Shown: positions 23,022-32,110 of the stretch, one piece after another | Numbering within the stretch: the stretch's first letter is position 1 | How the letters are laid out: each line of letters opens with the position of its first letter | The notes under the pieces: model-generated | Told to the model about the DNA's origin: nothing | Seen by the model: only the letters and a program-made list of their open reading frames with translations | Databases searched by the model: none | Program-made: the position numbers and the translations under genes | Origin: Escarpia spicata | Lineage: Eukaryota > Annelida > Polychaeta > Sabellida > Siboglinidae | DNA length: 64,000 bases | Assembly: GCA_963995525.1 (NCBI GenBank) | Contig: OZ023206.1 | Location: forward strand, 73,004,506 to 73,068,505 | Reading direction: 5' to 3'

Positions 23022-23354
23022 ATGACCGACGGGGCGACATCCAACTAGACGCCTACAAGCGGGCGGCCTACACCATACGTCGGGGAAGCCGACGAAAACG
23101 AGTCAAGCGCCTTCGCGATCGACGTCGACGCGTCCGCGCCTATCACCCCCTCCGTCCGCGAACACGCTCCATGGCATTTCTTCGGGAGCGACTGCCCTAA
23201 ATCCGAGATCATCTTCATATGCCAGGTCGTCGTCCTGTACTCGGTCATCATCGTGAGTATATACAATCTGTCGAGAGGTCAGGGCGACTCCAACCTGTGG
23301 ACGGCCCTGATGAGTAGCTGTCTCGGCTACCTGCTCCCGAGTCCGTCTATATGA
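23022..23354 (+). pseudogene. Small Polinton membrane protein (110 codons), early TAG
   Basis: ATG 23,022 opens a frame with an in-frame TAG at codon 9 (23,046-23,048). It then stays open to TGA 23,352-23,354. The downstream part is acidic (GEADENESSAFAIDVD), then has HAPWHFFGSDCP, a transmembrane helix (IIFICQVVVLYSVIIVSIY) and the tail GDSNLWTALMSSCLGYLLP. I recognise this tail as common in Polintons just before the minor capsid gene. The stop overlaps the minor-capsid start as ATGA. Start choice rests on the TATA box 38 bp upstream. No other ATG lies before the helix, so the nonsense codon should abolish the protein. Confidence 0.7.
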
Positions 23355-24195
23355 TGGCTTCGTCTGACTTTTACCTGGTCCTGCCGAGCAACGCGTCCAT
23401 GAAGGAGCACCCCGAAAACACGTTGACTCACTACAACACGAAGCTGCCGCGGCGCATCGACCTGTCGGGCCAATGGGAGTGCGGTATGGTAAATCTACAG
23501 TACCTGCACACGTGGTACAACGTGAGGGTCGCGGACTCGTACTTTCACCTGGCCTGCAGGACGGCGTCGCCCAATACACTGTTTAACTTTGGCGGCGAAA
23601 CGGTTTTCCGACAGGGGCAAATTCCTTACGGGTTTTACAACAGCGCTTACGAGCTACGCGAGAGCTCAACGAGGAACTGGTGAAACTGAGCACCGACGCC
23701 GTCAAGGCACGCCTGACGTACAGCACCATCACCAACCGGATGACGCTATATCTATCGCAGGGTGTCAAATTTCGCTTGCCGCCCGATAGCCGGCTGAAGA
23801 ACGTGCTAGGTTTCGAATCGTCCGTCATCGTGAGCCCAATCTTGGGAGCGACGGCCGGCAGCGGAAACGCCACCTATTCCTACGAGCAAGAGGGCTCGCA
23901 TACGGTGGACATGAACGCTGGTATCGACACGCTGTACGTGTACACCGATATCGTGGAGACGCGCATCGTCGGCGACACGTTTGCCCCGCTCCTTCGACCC
24001 GTCGCCATCTTCGGGCTGAACGGGGCCATTATTGCGAACTCGTTCGACCGCATTCAATACGTGCCCCTCCTGAGGCGCCAATTCGAGACGGTCGAGATCG
24101 ATATAAGGGACGACTTCGGTCAACCGATACCATTCGAGGGGGGAAAACTCGTGACGACGCTTCACATCAGACGCTGCAAATCTAAACTGTTTTGA
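23351..24195 (+). pseudogene. mCP: Polinton minor capsid (penton-like) protein, one frame break
   Basis: Single-jelly-roll minor capsid protein expected at capsid vertices. The first part (ATG 23,351, or the next codon) has the family's opening FYLVLPSNASM...HPENTLTHY, then LSGQWECGMVNLQYLHTW. The frame shifts at about 23,662-23,672, consistent with one lost base. The second part runs to TGA 24,193-24,195 and contains KFRLPPDSRLKNVLGF, a Gly/Ala loop, DTLYVYTDIVE and the C-terminal strands GQPIPFEGGKL and TTLHIRRC. Total of about 280 codons is normal for the family. It sits immediately upstream of the basic protein and the MCP, the standard Polinton order. Confidence 0.9.
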
Positions 24196-24197
24196 CG

Positions 24198-24620
24198 ATG
24201 ACGACGCGCAACGCGTACGACGACTACTACCTTCGTCAGGTCGGCGGCGCGCTACCCGTCTTCGTCGGTGGCCGAGGCCAGCGGGGTCACGGTCTGGGCA
24301 ATCTCTTCGGCAGCCTGTTTCGAAGCGCCATGCCGCTTATTAAGAGAGGCGCCGTGGCGCTGGGGAAGCGCGCCCTTAATACGGGCATACGTATGGCGCT
24401 GGACGTCGTCGCCGGCCAGAATCTGAAACAGTCGGTAAAAAGGCGCGCGAAAGAGGCCGGCGCCGACCTACTCGACGGCCTACTGAATAAACAGCCGCCG
24501 CCGAAAAAATGACGCCGCCGCTGCATAAAGCCACCGGGTAAGGCGGCGACGGCCAGTAAGAAGAAGGGGCGCCGCCCGAAACGGACGTCACCGCCGAGCG
24601 ATATATTCAGTCGTTAGGGA
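24198..24620 (+). pseudogene. Gly-rich basic Polinton protein, TGA near the C-terminus
   Basis: ATG 24,198 follows the minor capsid stop by 2 bp. The protein starts with Tyr-rich NAYDDYYLRQ, then GGRGQRGHGLGNLFGSLFR, an amphipathic/basic stretch (PLIKRGAVALGKRAL) and QSVKRRAKEAG. A TGA stands at 24,510-24,512, but the same frame continues open for 35 more codons of very basic sequence. That tail ends in SDIFSR before TAG 24,618-24,620, which looks like the genuine C-terminus. The TGA (possible CGA to TGA) is therefore probably a nonsense mutation. Position between minor and major capsid genes suggests a virion core or internal minor capsid protein. Similarity in style to adenovirus core or pVI proteins is only an impression. 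Confidence 0.65.
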
Positions 24621-24624
24621 AAAA

Positions 24625-25932
24625 ATGGCGTTCGTGCATCGGCAATCGTGCGAGGGCATCAAGACCGAACTGGACCTGTTCGACATGCCGATGACGCAGA
24701 CGAGCATCGTGAGCGGTCAGTGGATCGACTACCAGCCGCTGACGTCTCTCGACGCCGGCGGGCCTATCGAATTTCTCGTCCCGGGTTCGGGCGACGACTA
24801 CGTGGACCTGTCGAGCGTTAGACTGTACGTCCGATTCAAACTGGTCCAGGGAGACGGCACCAATCTCGTGAACGCTTCCGTCGTGGCGCCTGTAAATAAT
24901 TGTCTCCATTCGATGTTCAGCCAAGTCGACGTGTCGCTGAACGGAACGCTCGTAACGCCGTCGACCAATACGCACCCGTATCGGGCGTACCTCAAAACGC
25001 TGCTGAGCTACGGCAAGGATGCGAAAGGGACGAAGCTCCAGGGGGGCCTGTGGTACAAAGATACCGCCGGCGCCATGGAGACGACCGACGGCGGGGGGAA
25101 CGTCGGGTACACGGCGCGGAGCCACCTCACGGCGGACAGCCACGAGGTGGAGATGATGGGACGCCTACACGTCGACGTGTTCATGCAAAACCGGTACCTG
25201 GTGAGCGGCGTCGACATGAAGATGCGACTGGTGCGCGCGAAGGACGCCTTCGCGCTCATCGGCGACGCAGCCGACCCGGGGTGGAAAATCGTGCTGTTGG
25301 AGACCTACCTGCAAGTGCGAAAAGCTAAGGTGAACACGTCCGTCTAGCTCGCCCACATTAAAGCGTTGGCGCGCGGGACGGCCAAGTACCCGATACGTCG
25401 AGTCGACACCAAGGTGTTCTCGATACCGCAGGGGACGATGTCTCACACGCAAGAGAACGTCTACCTGGGCGTCCTCCCGAAACGCGTGTACATGTTCCTG
25501 ATAGACAACGACGCCTTTAACGGGACCTACGTTAAAAACCCGTTCAACGCGACACACAACGACATAAACTTCGTGGCGCTCTACGCCGACGGTCGCCAGA
25601 TACCGAGCAAACCACTGCAGCCGAACTTTACGCAGGGGCACTACATACGAAGCTACATGAACCTCTTCGCGGCGACGGGAAAAGGGTACGAGGACGAGGG
25701 AAACGACATGACGCGCTACGACTTCGGCGGCGGCTACACCATCTTCGGTTTCGATCTGACGCCCGACTGCTGCGACGGGGACCACTTTAACCTCGTGCGT
25801 AAGGGGGCGCTGCGTGCCGAAATACACTTCGCTGCCCCACTACCCCTACCGGTGAACGTCATCGTTCACGCCGAATTCGAGGGGGTGGTGGAGATCGACA
25901 TGAGCCGGAACGTCGTGCTCGAATCGTTGTAG
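24625..25932 (+). pseudogene. MCP: Polinton major capsid protein (double jelly roll), one in-frame TAG
   Basis: Major capsid protein of the double-jelly-roll PRD1/adenovirus lineage. ATG 24,625 opens with AFVHRQSCEGIKTELDLF, a typical start. The first jelly roll includes GQWIDYQPL, FLVPGSG.DYVDL and the MFSQVDVSLNGTLVTPS loop. A TAG at 25,345-25,347 breaks the frame after KAKVNTSV. The same frame continues without other damage through the second jelly roll (GTAKYPIRRVDTKVF, TQENVYLGVLPKR, FGFDLTPDCCDGDHFNLVR, VIVHAEFEGVVEID) to TAG 25,930-25,932. Full span is 435 codons, normal for the family. Only a single nonsense codon separates it from an intact frame. Confidence 0.95.
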
Positions 25933-25933
25933 C

Positions 25934-26279
25934 ATGTACACGTTTCAACTGATGCGCCGCCTACGAGTCGACCCGTACACTAGGAGAGTACTGGGTGGCG
26001 CTCTACATCGACGTCGACGGCCGCGGCGACTACTTCGATTCGTACGGCCTGCCGCCCCTGCACGACGACTTTCGCGCCTTCCTGCGCCGCAACTGCGGCA
26101 CTTCGTGGACGCACAACGACAAGCGACTGCAGAGCGTCGTATCTAACGTGTGCGGACAATATTGCGTCGCCTACCTGCTATTGCGATGCCGCGGTGTGCC
26201 GCTCGAGGGCTTCCAGGCCCTATTCGGACCCGATAGGGTGAACAACGATTGTCTCGTATTCGACTGGCTAAAGCCTTGA
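25934..26279 (+). pseudogene. PRO: Adenain-like cysteine protease, deleted and His-less
   Basis: Maturation protease of the adenovirus-type C48-like clan. ATG 25,934 (one base after the MCP stop) gives the N-terminal MYTFQLMRRLRVDPYT. Soon after, the frame changes and the sequence jumps to the strand before WVALYIDVDGRGDYFDSYG. Only about 19 codons separate the start from this strand, clearly fewer than usual, so an internal deletion is likely. At the catalytic His position (normally His-Trp) this copy has Tyr-Trp (TAC at 25,989), a CAC-to-TAC type change. The Asn-Val-Cys-Gly-Gln-Tyr-Cys segment with the nucleophile Cys and the C-terminal NDCLVFDWL are present. The enzyme must be inactive. 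Confidence 0.88.
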
Positions 26280-26324
26280 ACATTATTATTATTATTGTCG
26301 CTTTCCGCTTACTGTATTCGCATT

Positions 26325-26330
26325 AATAAA
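26325..26330 (+). terminator. Polyadenylation signal ending the rightward block
   Basis: AATAAA in attaataaaaagc, 46 bp after the protease stop. Confidence 0.65.
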
Positions 26331-26373
26331 AAGCAAAACGATGAAAACGTACATGGTGTGTGTATACATATTT

Positions 26374-26379
26374 TTTATT
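26374..26379 (-). terminator. Polyadenylation signal ending the leftward block
   Basis: On the minus strand AATAAA (plus TTTATT) lies about 120 bp beyond the PolB stop, on the far side of the palindrome. It faces the rightward signal 44 bp away. Confidence 0.55.
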
Positions 26380-26390
26380 GTAGTGTAGTG

Positions 26391-26535
26391 CAAAGACGTC
26401 GTCACCACGGCGCCGATACGCGTATAGTTAGTGTAGGAGGGCCGGCCACTAGGGGGGCGCCTATAAGGCGCCCCTAGTGGCCGGCCCTCCTACACTAACT
26501 ATACGCGTATCGGCGCCGTGGTGACGACGTCTTTG
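26391..26535. repeat. 145-bp near-perfect palindrome at the convergence point
   Basis: Arms 26,391-26,462 and 26,466-26,535 are reverse complements with a 3-bp spacer (ata). The only difference is two extra G in the left arm. The right arm contains the last codons and stop of PolB (minus strand, stop 26,501-26,499) plus 3' flank. The left arm is a mirror copy of the same sequence on the plus strand. A transcript across it would form a very stable hairpin. Confidence 0.95.
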
Positions 26536-29500
26536 AGCACGCGGCGCTTAGAGTAAAAGTAGCTCAGCGCCGCGCGCTCCTGAACGTACGTCAGCACGGA
26601 CGTGTCTTTCACTTGAAAGCCGCGGTTCCAACCGACGCCGCTCCGCTGGTCGCGCAGCACGGCCAGGAAGGCGTCCTTGTCGATGGCGTCGTTCTGCCGC
26701 TTGCTCAGACCCTTCGTGCTGTACTTGTCGGTGGCGCCGAAACAATAGTACGTCTTGCTGCAAAGCGCAACGATGCCGTCGCCGGACCACTCTTCGCTTG
26801 TCGAAGCGGCGTCGTCCGGCGAGACGGCATTGCACGTACGCGTCCGCGTGCGCGTCGCAGCACTCGGCCGGAAACCAGGCGCCGCGTTGACGAAAGTAGC
26901 GCTCGCGCAGGGCCGGCGTCACCAGCTCGTCGACGTCGCGGCCAGATCACCTGATAGATGCGGTCGACGACGACGCCATGCGCCAGATACCACCGCAGTA
27001 GGGGCGTCGCGAGTAGAATTTTCTTACCGAAAAAACTACCCACGAGTGTTCGCTGAGGTCGGGTCAGGAGGTCGTGCGCTTCCGCGTAGCGTCGCATGAA
27101 CGGGCTGAGAGCGTCGCGATCGATGCAGACGTTCTTAAAGATGGGCTGCATCTCGGCGAAGGTGGCGCGCAGCGCGGCCGGCACGGCGATGTCGCACCCG
27201 ATCTGGCCGAACAGAGCGCCGTCGCGTACGCCCTCCAAGATCGTCGAGCGCGTAGGGGTGACGGGCCTCCACCGAGATTCGTCGGGCGGCGCAGGCGTCA
27301 ACGGGGGCCGCACGGCGCGCCACTGGCACTCCCACATTTCGACGACGGTGATGAAACGGCGCAGGTAGGTCGTCACGGCGCGTGTCGCCGCGTACAGCTC
27401 GATCATCGGTCTTCCGTTGACGGCGTTCGTCGGCTTTCCCGTGCACGGGAAGCCGTGGAAGTAGCAGCCGTGGAACTGGTAGGCCGTTCCCGTTTCGCTA
27501 CACCAGCCGTCGACGCGGTACTTGCCGACGCGCTTTTCGCGTCCATTAAGCAGGTGCCGTATGCGCACCACCGTCCGGTCGGCCACCCACGTCAGCCACT
27601 GCATGGCCATACGACCGTAGCGGTGCACGCGCTCCGGTCGAAACGCGTTCACCTCGCGGCGGCGCGTGAACCAGCCCGTCGGCATCTCTTGCATGATCGC
27701 CCACAGATAGAGGGCGTTCGCTTCAAAGCCCACGACCGAGCGACAGGGGCGCGCCTCGTCGCGTCGCAGAAAGGTCACGCCCGCCTCGTGATGACGCGCG
27801 AAGATGATCGATGGACCGCCGACGATCTGCGATTGCAGGGGACTGTGCAGGTCCTTATTCGGCTCGTTGAAGAGGGCAAAGGTGATCGAGGCCGGCAGAT
27901 CGTTAAACAGATACAGTAGCGTCAGGTCGGGCACACTTATGGCGTCCTTGAACATGTCGATGCGAAGCTTGCGATAGAACGCGAACTGTTTGGCGACGGC
28001 CTCGAGAAACGGCACCACGTCTCTATTATTATACCACACGAGGAAGTCGAGCATCGTCGTCATGCCCTCGCCGCGCCAAGCCGCCACGCAAACCTCGTAC
28101 GCCGCGGTGAAGATGCCTTCCTGTTTCAGGTGGCTGTAGAAGGCTTCCCGCGGCGGCAGTTCGGTATCGTTCAATTTCGCCACGTCGATATACTCGTACG
28201 GGAAGTAGCCCTTCGTCACCGCGCAGCCGTACGCCTTCAGAAAGCGGTCGTAGCTGACGCCGGGGGCCAGGTAGTTCGTAATGTCCAGGAATTTCAGCGT
28301 CGACGTCGCCAGACACATATAGTTATTCTGGCGCTTGATGGTGAACGCCGACGACGTGTGCTGATCGACGGAGGTCATGTGAAGGGGGACCAAGTACTTT
28401 TTGACGACGTTCATGTCGTACTTGCCCGAATTAAATCCAAGGACGGGCAGCTGGTGAAGGTAGGTCCACAGGCGTTTGGCGAGCACGCTGTACGGCGACT
28501 TGGCCGCGTCTTCGGTGGGGGCGGCGCGCCGCCAGTCGTCGTCGAGCGTATCGAGTTCGTCGAAGGTCGAATCGTACAGCGGACGAACAGCCGCGCACGC
28601 CGCTTCGCTCGTGGCCTCCAAGGCGGCGATCAGGCGCCGCGCGACGTCGGCCGAATCGCCGGTCGTGACGAAACACTGCGCCGCCTCGTGGCCGGGAACG
28701 TTCGACGCGATGCTCACGCTGAGCAGCTCGTGACGGGCTAGCCACCGGCACTTGGCGGTGTCCGGCGGCAGGTCGGTGTCGACGAAGTAGCACTCAAAAT
28801 CGAACGTCGCCCTGAACGGGTAGTAGCGCAGGCTGTCGTCCAAGCAGACGCCCTCGTCCTCCAGCTGCTGGAACACGGACGGCGCCGGATGGTAGAGGCC
28901 GCCCGGGAAGACGTGGCGAACGCCGCCGTCGCACGTCGCCTCGTGGCGTCGCAACTCCCATAGGGTCGGCCACAGGGCGTTGGCGCACTTGCCGCACACG
29001 CACGTTTTCGTGTACATCGAGACGTCGCGTATATAGGAAAAGTGTGCGCCGCACACGTTGACGTTCAGGGTCGTGGGGTGCGCGCCGAGCGATCGACGGA
29101 CCAGCTCGGCGGTGTCGGCCCGCGTCAGACGATAGGCGACCACGTTGACGCCGAAGATCGCCTCCACCCGGTTGAGCGCGCTCAGGAGGATGCCGGCGGC
29201 GTGCGTCGTGCCAGTGGATCTACAGTAGTCGTCGTATAGGCGCTTGGCGGGGGCCGTCAAACGATCGATGTCCCTGCTCGCCTCTAGGCGCCTCCTATGC
29301 AGCACCAAACAGCGGAACAGGCATAGGTTATCCGCGTAGGGGTTGCCTCGGCGGTCTTTCGTCAGCCCGATGACGGCCCTGTTGGTGCGCACGTAGGCCG
29401 GAAGGTGCAGCGCGCCGTCGACGCAACCGATAGGATGATTTATGATGGCGTTAAGAAAGTAGGTCACGTTCGTCACCAATTCGGCGACCCAGCCCGAGTC

Positions 29501-30148
29501 GGGGCGCTGCGCGATCACGTACTGGAGAACGTCGCGCGTACGGACGTCCTCGAGGAAGCGCTCGAACGAACGCGCGTCGGTAACGAGAGGGAGGACTTCC
29601 AGGAGGCGGCCGCAACAATTACAGGATGAATGAAAATAACGCAGGCGCCCCGTCACCTTGTGGCGTAGAATAAACGCGTAGCTCACGTTGATCTTAAAGG
29701 AGCACGTTTGCGCCTCGAACATTCGTCTTAGACGGGGTTCGAGGGCGCGCGTGTTCGGACAGTCGGTTAATTGGAAATTATAGCGGGATTGTATGTGGCC
29801 TCGCGCCACCGACGTCTGTATACTCGACCAATGCTCTTCGATGACTCGACGCAGTCCAATCGCCAGGTCGCTAGGGGGCGGCACCTCGTCGTCAGGCGGT
29901 GGTGGTGGTGGTGACACTACGCCGCAACTTCTCAGATGGATCAGCATTGGGTGGCGCCTAGTGAAAGGGCGACCGCATTTTGGGCACTCGCGTTCGGTCG
30001 CTCTGTCGCTGCCGCACGTTTGCGATGTCTTCGCGTGTTTCAAAAAACTATAACGTGTAGCGAAATAGAGGCCGCAATTTGGGCATTGCGAACGACTACA
30101 GGAGTGGCCCGCCAGAGCCTCTCGACCACACACGGGACAGTTCGGCAT
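26499..30148 (-). pseudogene. PolB: Polinton protein-primed DNA polymerase B, palm motifs deleted
   Basis: Family-B replicase of the element. ATG 30,148 (minus). Order of parts: Cys2His2-type zinc fingers (residues about 4-75), a Pro-rich linker, a middle domain with DNLCLFRCLVLH (about 274) and AHFSYIRD (about 369), and Cys-rich CVCGKC. The 3'-5' exonuclease motifs follow: FDFEC (about 450), FNSGKYDMN (about 572) and WYNNRDVV (about 706). Palm motif A is FEANALYLW (about 811), with Glu where Asp is expected. The open frame stays on family sequence to about residue 1069 (SFFGKK...RIYQVI, plus about 26,940). There it jumps straight to the far C-terminal region (VTPALRERYF), and a further frame change near 26,835 leads to the true end (RAALSYFY...stop 26,501-26,499). 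No K-NS-YG motif B or DTDS motif C is present. A deletion of the catalytic palm core is inferred. Confidence 0.93.
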
Positions 30149-30216
30149 AGCTGCTTTTATTTTTTTGCACTTCCAGCTACCCCTCTCCGACTAGCCGCAG
30201 ACGACGGCGCGCCGCC

Positions 30217-30224
30217 TCTTATAC
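30217..30224 (-). promoter_or_regulatory. TATA-like box of PolB
   Basis: Minus-strand CTGTATAAGAG about 70 bp before the PolB ATG. The same CTGTATAARAG core precedes the RPA-like gene and recurs in the right subterminal repeats. Confidence 0.55.
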
Positions 30225-30249
30225 AGGACGGCGGACCATTCTAATTGGC

Positions 30250-31010
30250 TGGCTGACTTGACGGACGCGGGAAGGCCTCTTTTTTATTATTAGGACCCTT
30301 CTGTTTTGTTGTAGGCGCGCCGATGTAACAACGCTTTATTAAGTGACGCACGCGCTGTTATTAGCAAACAGCATTGTTCAATTACTTGCTGATGACGGGG
30401 CCAGGACATTCAACGATTTATTACTGTTGTGCTATGACTCAGGGTGGCGCCCATTCAACGCTTTTATTATCGCGAGAAAGGGAATGAATACGTTTTATTA
30501 AGCGACGACACGAGGAGTTTATTATTATTAAGTATAGTGTTCGTTTAAGCAGCATGAGGTTCAGGACGATCTAATTCAACTGGCCTGTGATGCGGGCGGC
30601 ACGGGATATGGTCAATGGCGGCGATTTTTTTCAACACTTTTGACGAGAAACCGATATAACAAATGAATACGTGTTCAACGTTTTATTCACCAACGACATA
30701 AATTCGCAAACAGTATTGTGTTCAATTCAATAGGCGACCTATATACAGAGGTCTATTTATCAATACAAACAGCGACGGGTGGACCATAGGTTTTTTCAAT
30801 GGCGTCAATTTTTTCAACGCTTTTATTACGAGACACCGATATAACAAATGAATACGTTTTCAACGTTTTATTCACCGACGACATAATACGCAAACAGCGT
30901 TCAATTCAACAAGCAAGAAAGCGACCTATATATTTATTCATAATGTTCATCACGCACTATTCAGCGATATAGTGTTCGTTTGGGCACTCTTTATTAAGTA
31001 TAGTTTAAGC
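30250..31010. repeat. AT-rich intergenic region with imperfect direct repeats
   Basis: Two copies of about 135 bp (30,614-30,750 and 30,796-30,930) share caatggcg-cgattttttcaac, accgatataacaaatgaatacg, caacgttttattcacc and gcaaacag. A third partial copy starts at about 30,450. No open frame of interest is seen. It separates the polymerase promoter from the unknown leftward gene, and a regulatory or origin function is possible. Confidence 0.7.
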
Positions 31011-31014
31011 ATGT

Positions 31015-31695
31015 TCAGCGATCGATGCCTTCCGCCACGTCAAGGCCCCTCCTCCGGAGCAAATACTCCTGGGTGGCCGCCTCCAGCGTGGCGCACTCGA
31101 TGACGTCGTTCCAATCCGTGGTAAGTAACCAATCTGACACATATTTGATGAGGGCAATCTCGGCACTCCGATTCGGGCCGGTCTGCCCCATGCGGCCGCT
31201 CATGATGTGCATTAATTGTGTAAAGCACGGCAACAAGGAGCGCGCCGTGTAAAACGCCAGGACGGGCTGAAAATACCGCCTAAGCAGGTCGCCCACATCG
31301 TCGTACACGCGCGGATAGTGGCGTCTCGGTCGACCCGCACGGTAGCCGGCCATGTGAACGTACGGACATCCTTCGTTGGGGGCGCACTCACCGCAGCTGG
31401 CTCGTCCCCGGTCCAATATGCCGTCGCCTATCCACTCCGCAAAGGCCTCCAGGAGGCACCTCTCGTGTTCCGAGATTGACGAGAGGGGCGAGGCCAGCCG
31501 CGTTGGCGGCGCCATCTCCGGCGACACGGTGGACCCCTTCTCGATGACGTACGGGAATAAACTTGCGTACGTTGGTGGCGTCGTCGTTCTCGTCCCGCCA
31601 AAGGCATCGGCGTATGATCGCATAGCGGCGTCCGACATAACCAGTACCTTCTCCAACACGGAGTCGAGTGTTCGATCGCGCGCCGCCGGATTGGC
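31015..31695 (-). CDS. Unknown Polinton cargo protein (207 aa from ATG 31,638)
   Basis: An open minus-strand frame to the stop at 31,015. The first ATG is at 31,638 (207 residues). The frame is open further upstream to a good acceptor-like sequence, tttattctgcag, ending at 31,696, so a spliced 5' part is possible. Visible features: CGECAPNEGCPYVHMAG (three Cys and His, possible metal site), GYRAGRPRRHYPRVYDD, then a helical region QPVLAFYTARSLLPCF and a C-terminal helical part (SDWLLTTDWNDVIE, ATQEYLLRRRGL). I do not recognise the family. It is intact in sequence, GC-rich like the rest of the element, and lies between PolB and the RPA-like gene, all in the same direction. Confidence 0.5.
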   Translation of the reverse strand, partial: ANPAARDRTLDSVLEKVLVMSDAAMRSYADAFGGTRTTTPPTYASLFPYVIEKGSTVSPEMAPPTRLASPLSSISEHERCLLEAFAEWIGDGILDRGRASCGECAPNEGCPYVHMAGYRAGRPRRHYPRVYDDVGDLLRRYFQPVLAFYTARSLLPCFTQLMHIMSGRMGQTGPNRSAEIALIKYVSDWLLTTDWNDVIECATLEAATQEYLLRRRGLDVAEGIDR

Positions 31696-31744
31696 CTGCA
31701 GAATAAATATTATTATTATTATTATTATAGTCACACGCCGTTTA

Positions 31745-31897
31745 GTCGGTCTTTGGCAGAGAACGCTTCAATGTCCGATAGTCGGCCGCCACATCGAGCA
31801 GGGCCTCTATGACGGGGCCAGCCAGATCAGGCCTGGCGTTGGCCAGACGTGCTGCAGCAGTGATCGATTTTATGGCATCCAAGAGCCGATGCACATC
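31745..31897 (-). CDS. Possible short alternative 3' exon
   Basis: On the minus strand the acceptor-like ttgtgtcccgcag is followed by 51 open codons (start DVHRLLDAIKSITAA, end LPKTD) and a TAA at 31,744-31,742. The composition is helical and coding-like. Its relation to the 207-aa frame 50 bp further on, which has its own acceptor, is unclear. Either could be the terminal exon of a gene starting near 32,027 (MPLQFTPRQKHDD, then a stop after 18 codons), but I found no convincing donor. Confidence 0.3.
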
Positions 31898-32110
31898 CTG
31901 CGGGACACAAAGTAGGGCGAACGTTAATGGCGCACGATGCAGACTGCCACGAGTCAGCGCAAAGGGTTAATCATTCGTCCCTCCATAAATCGTCGTGTTT
32001 TTGCCGCGGCGTAAACTGTAGGGGCATGGTGACGACACTTGTCTGACTATCATACGACGGCGCCGTCTATTCTGCAGCACAACAACAACAACAAAGCAGT
32101 AAAACAAACA

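Noticed and set aside
23046..25347. Stop-codon reassignment (TAG readthrough) in the Polinton
   Set aside because: TAG and TAA/TGA also end normal frames here, one of the stops is TGA, and the same element has frameshifts and deletions. Decay explains all of it.
28130..28741. Plus-strand ORFs of 60-280 codons opposite PolB (for example 27,074-27,919)
   Set aside because: Arg/Val/Ala-rich shadow frames of a GC-rich coding strand; no domain and no start context.
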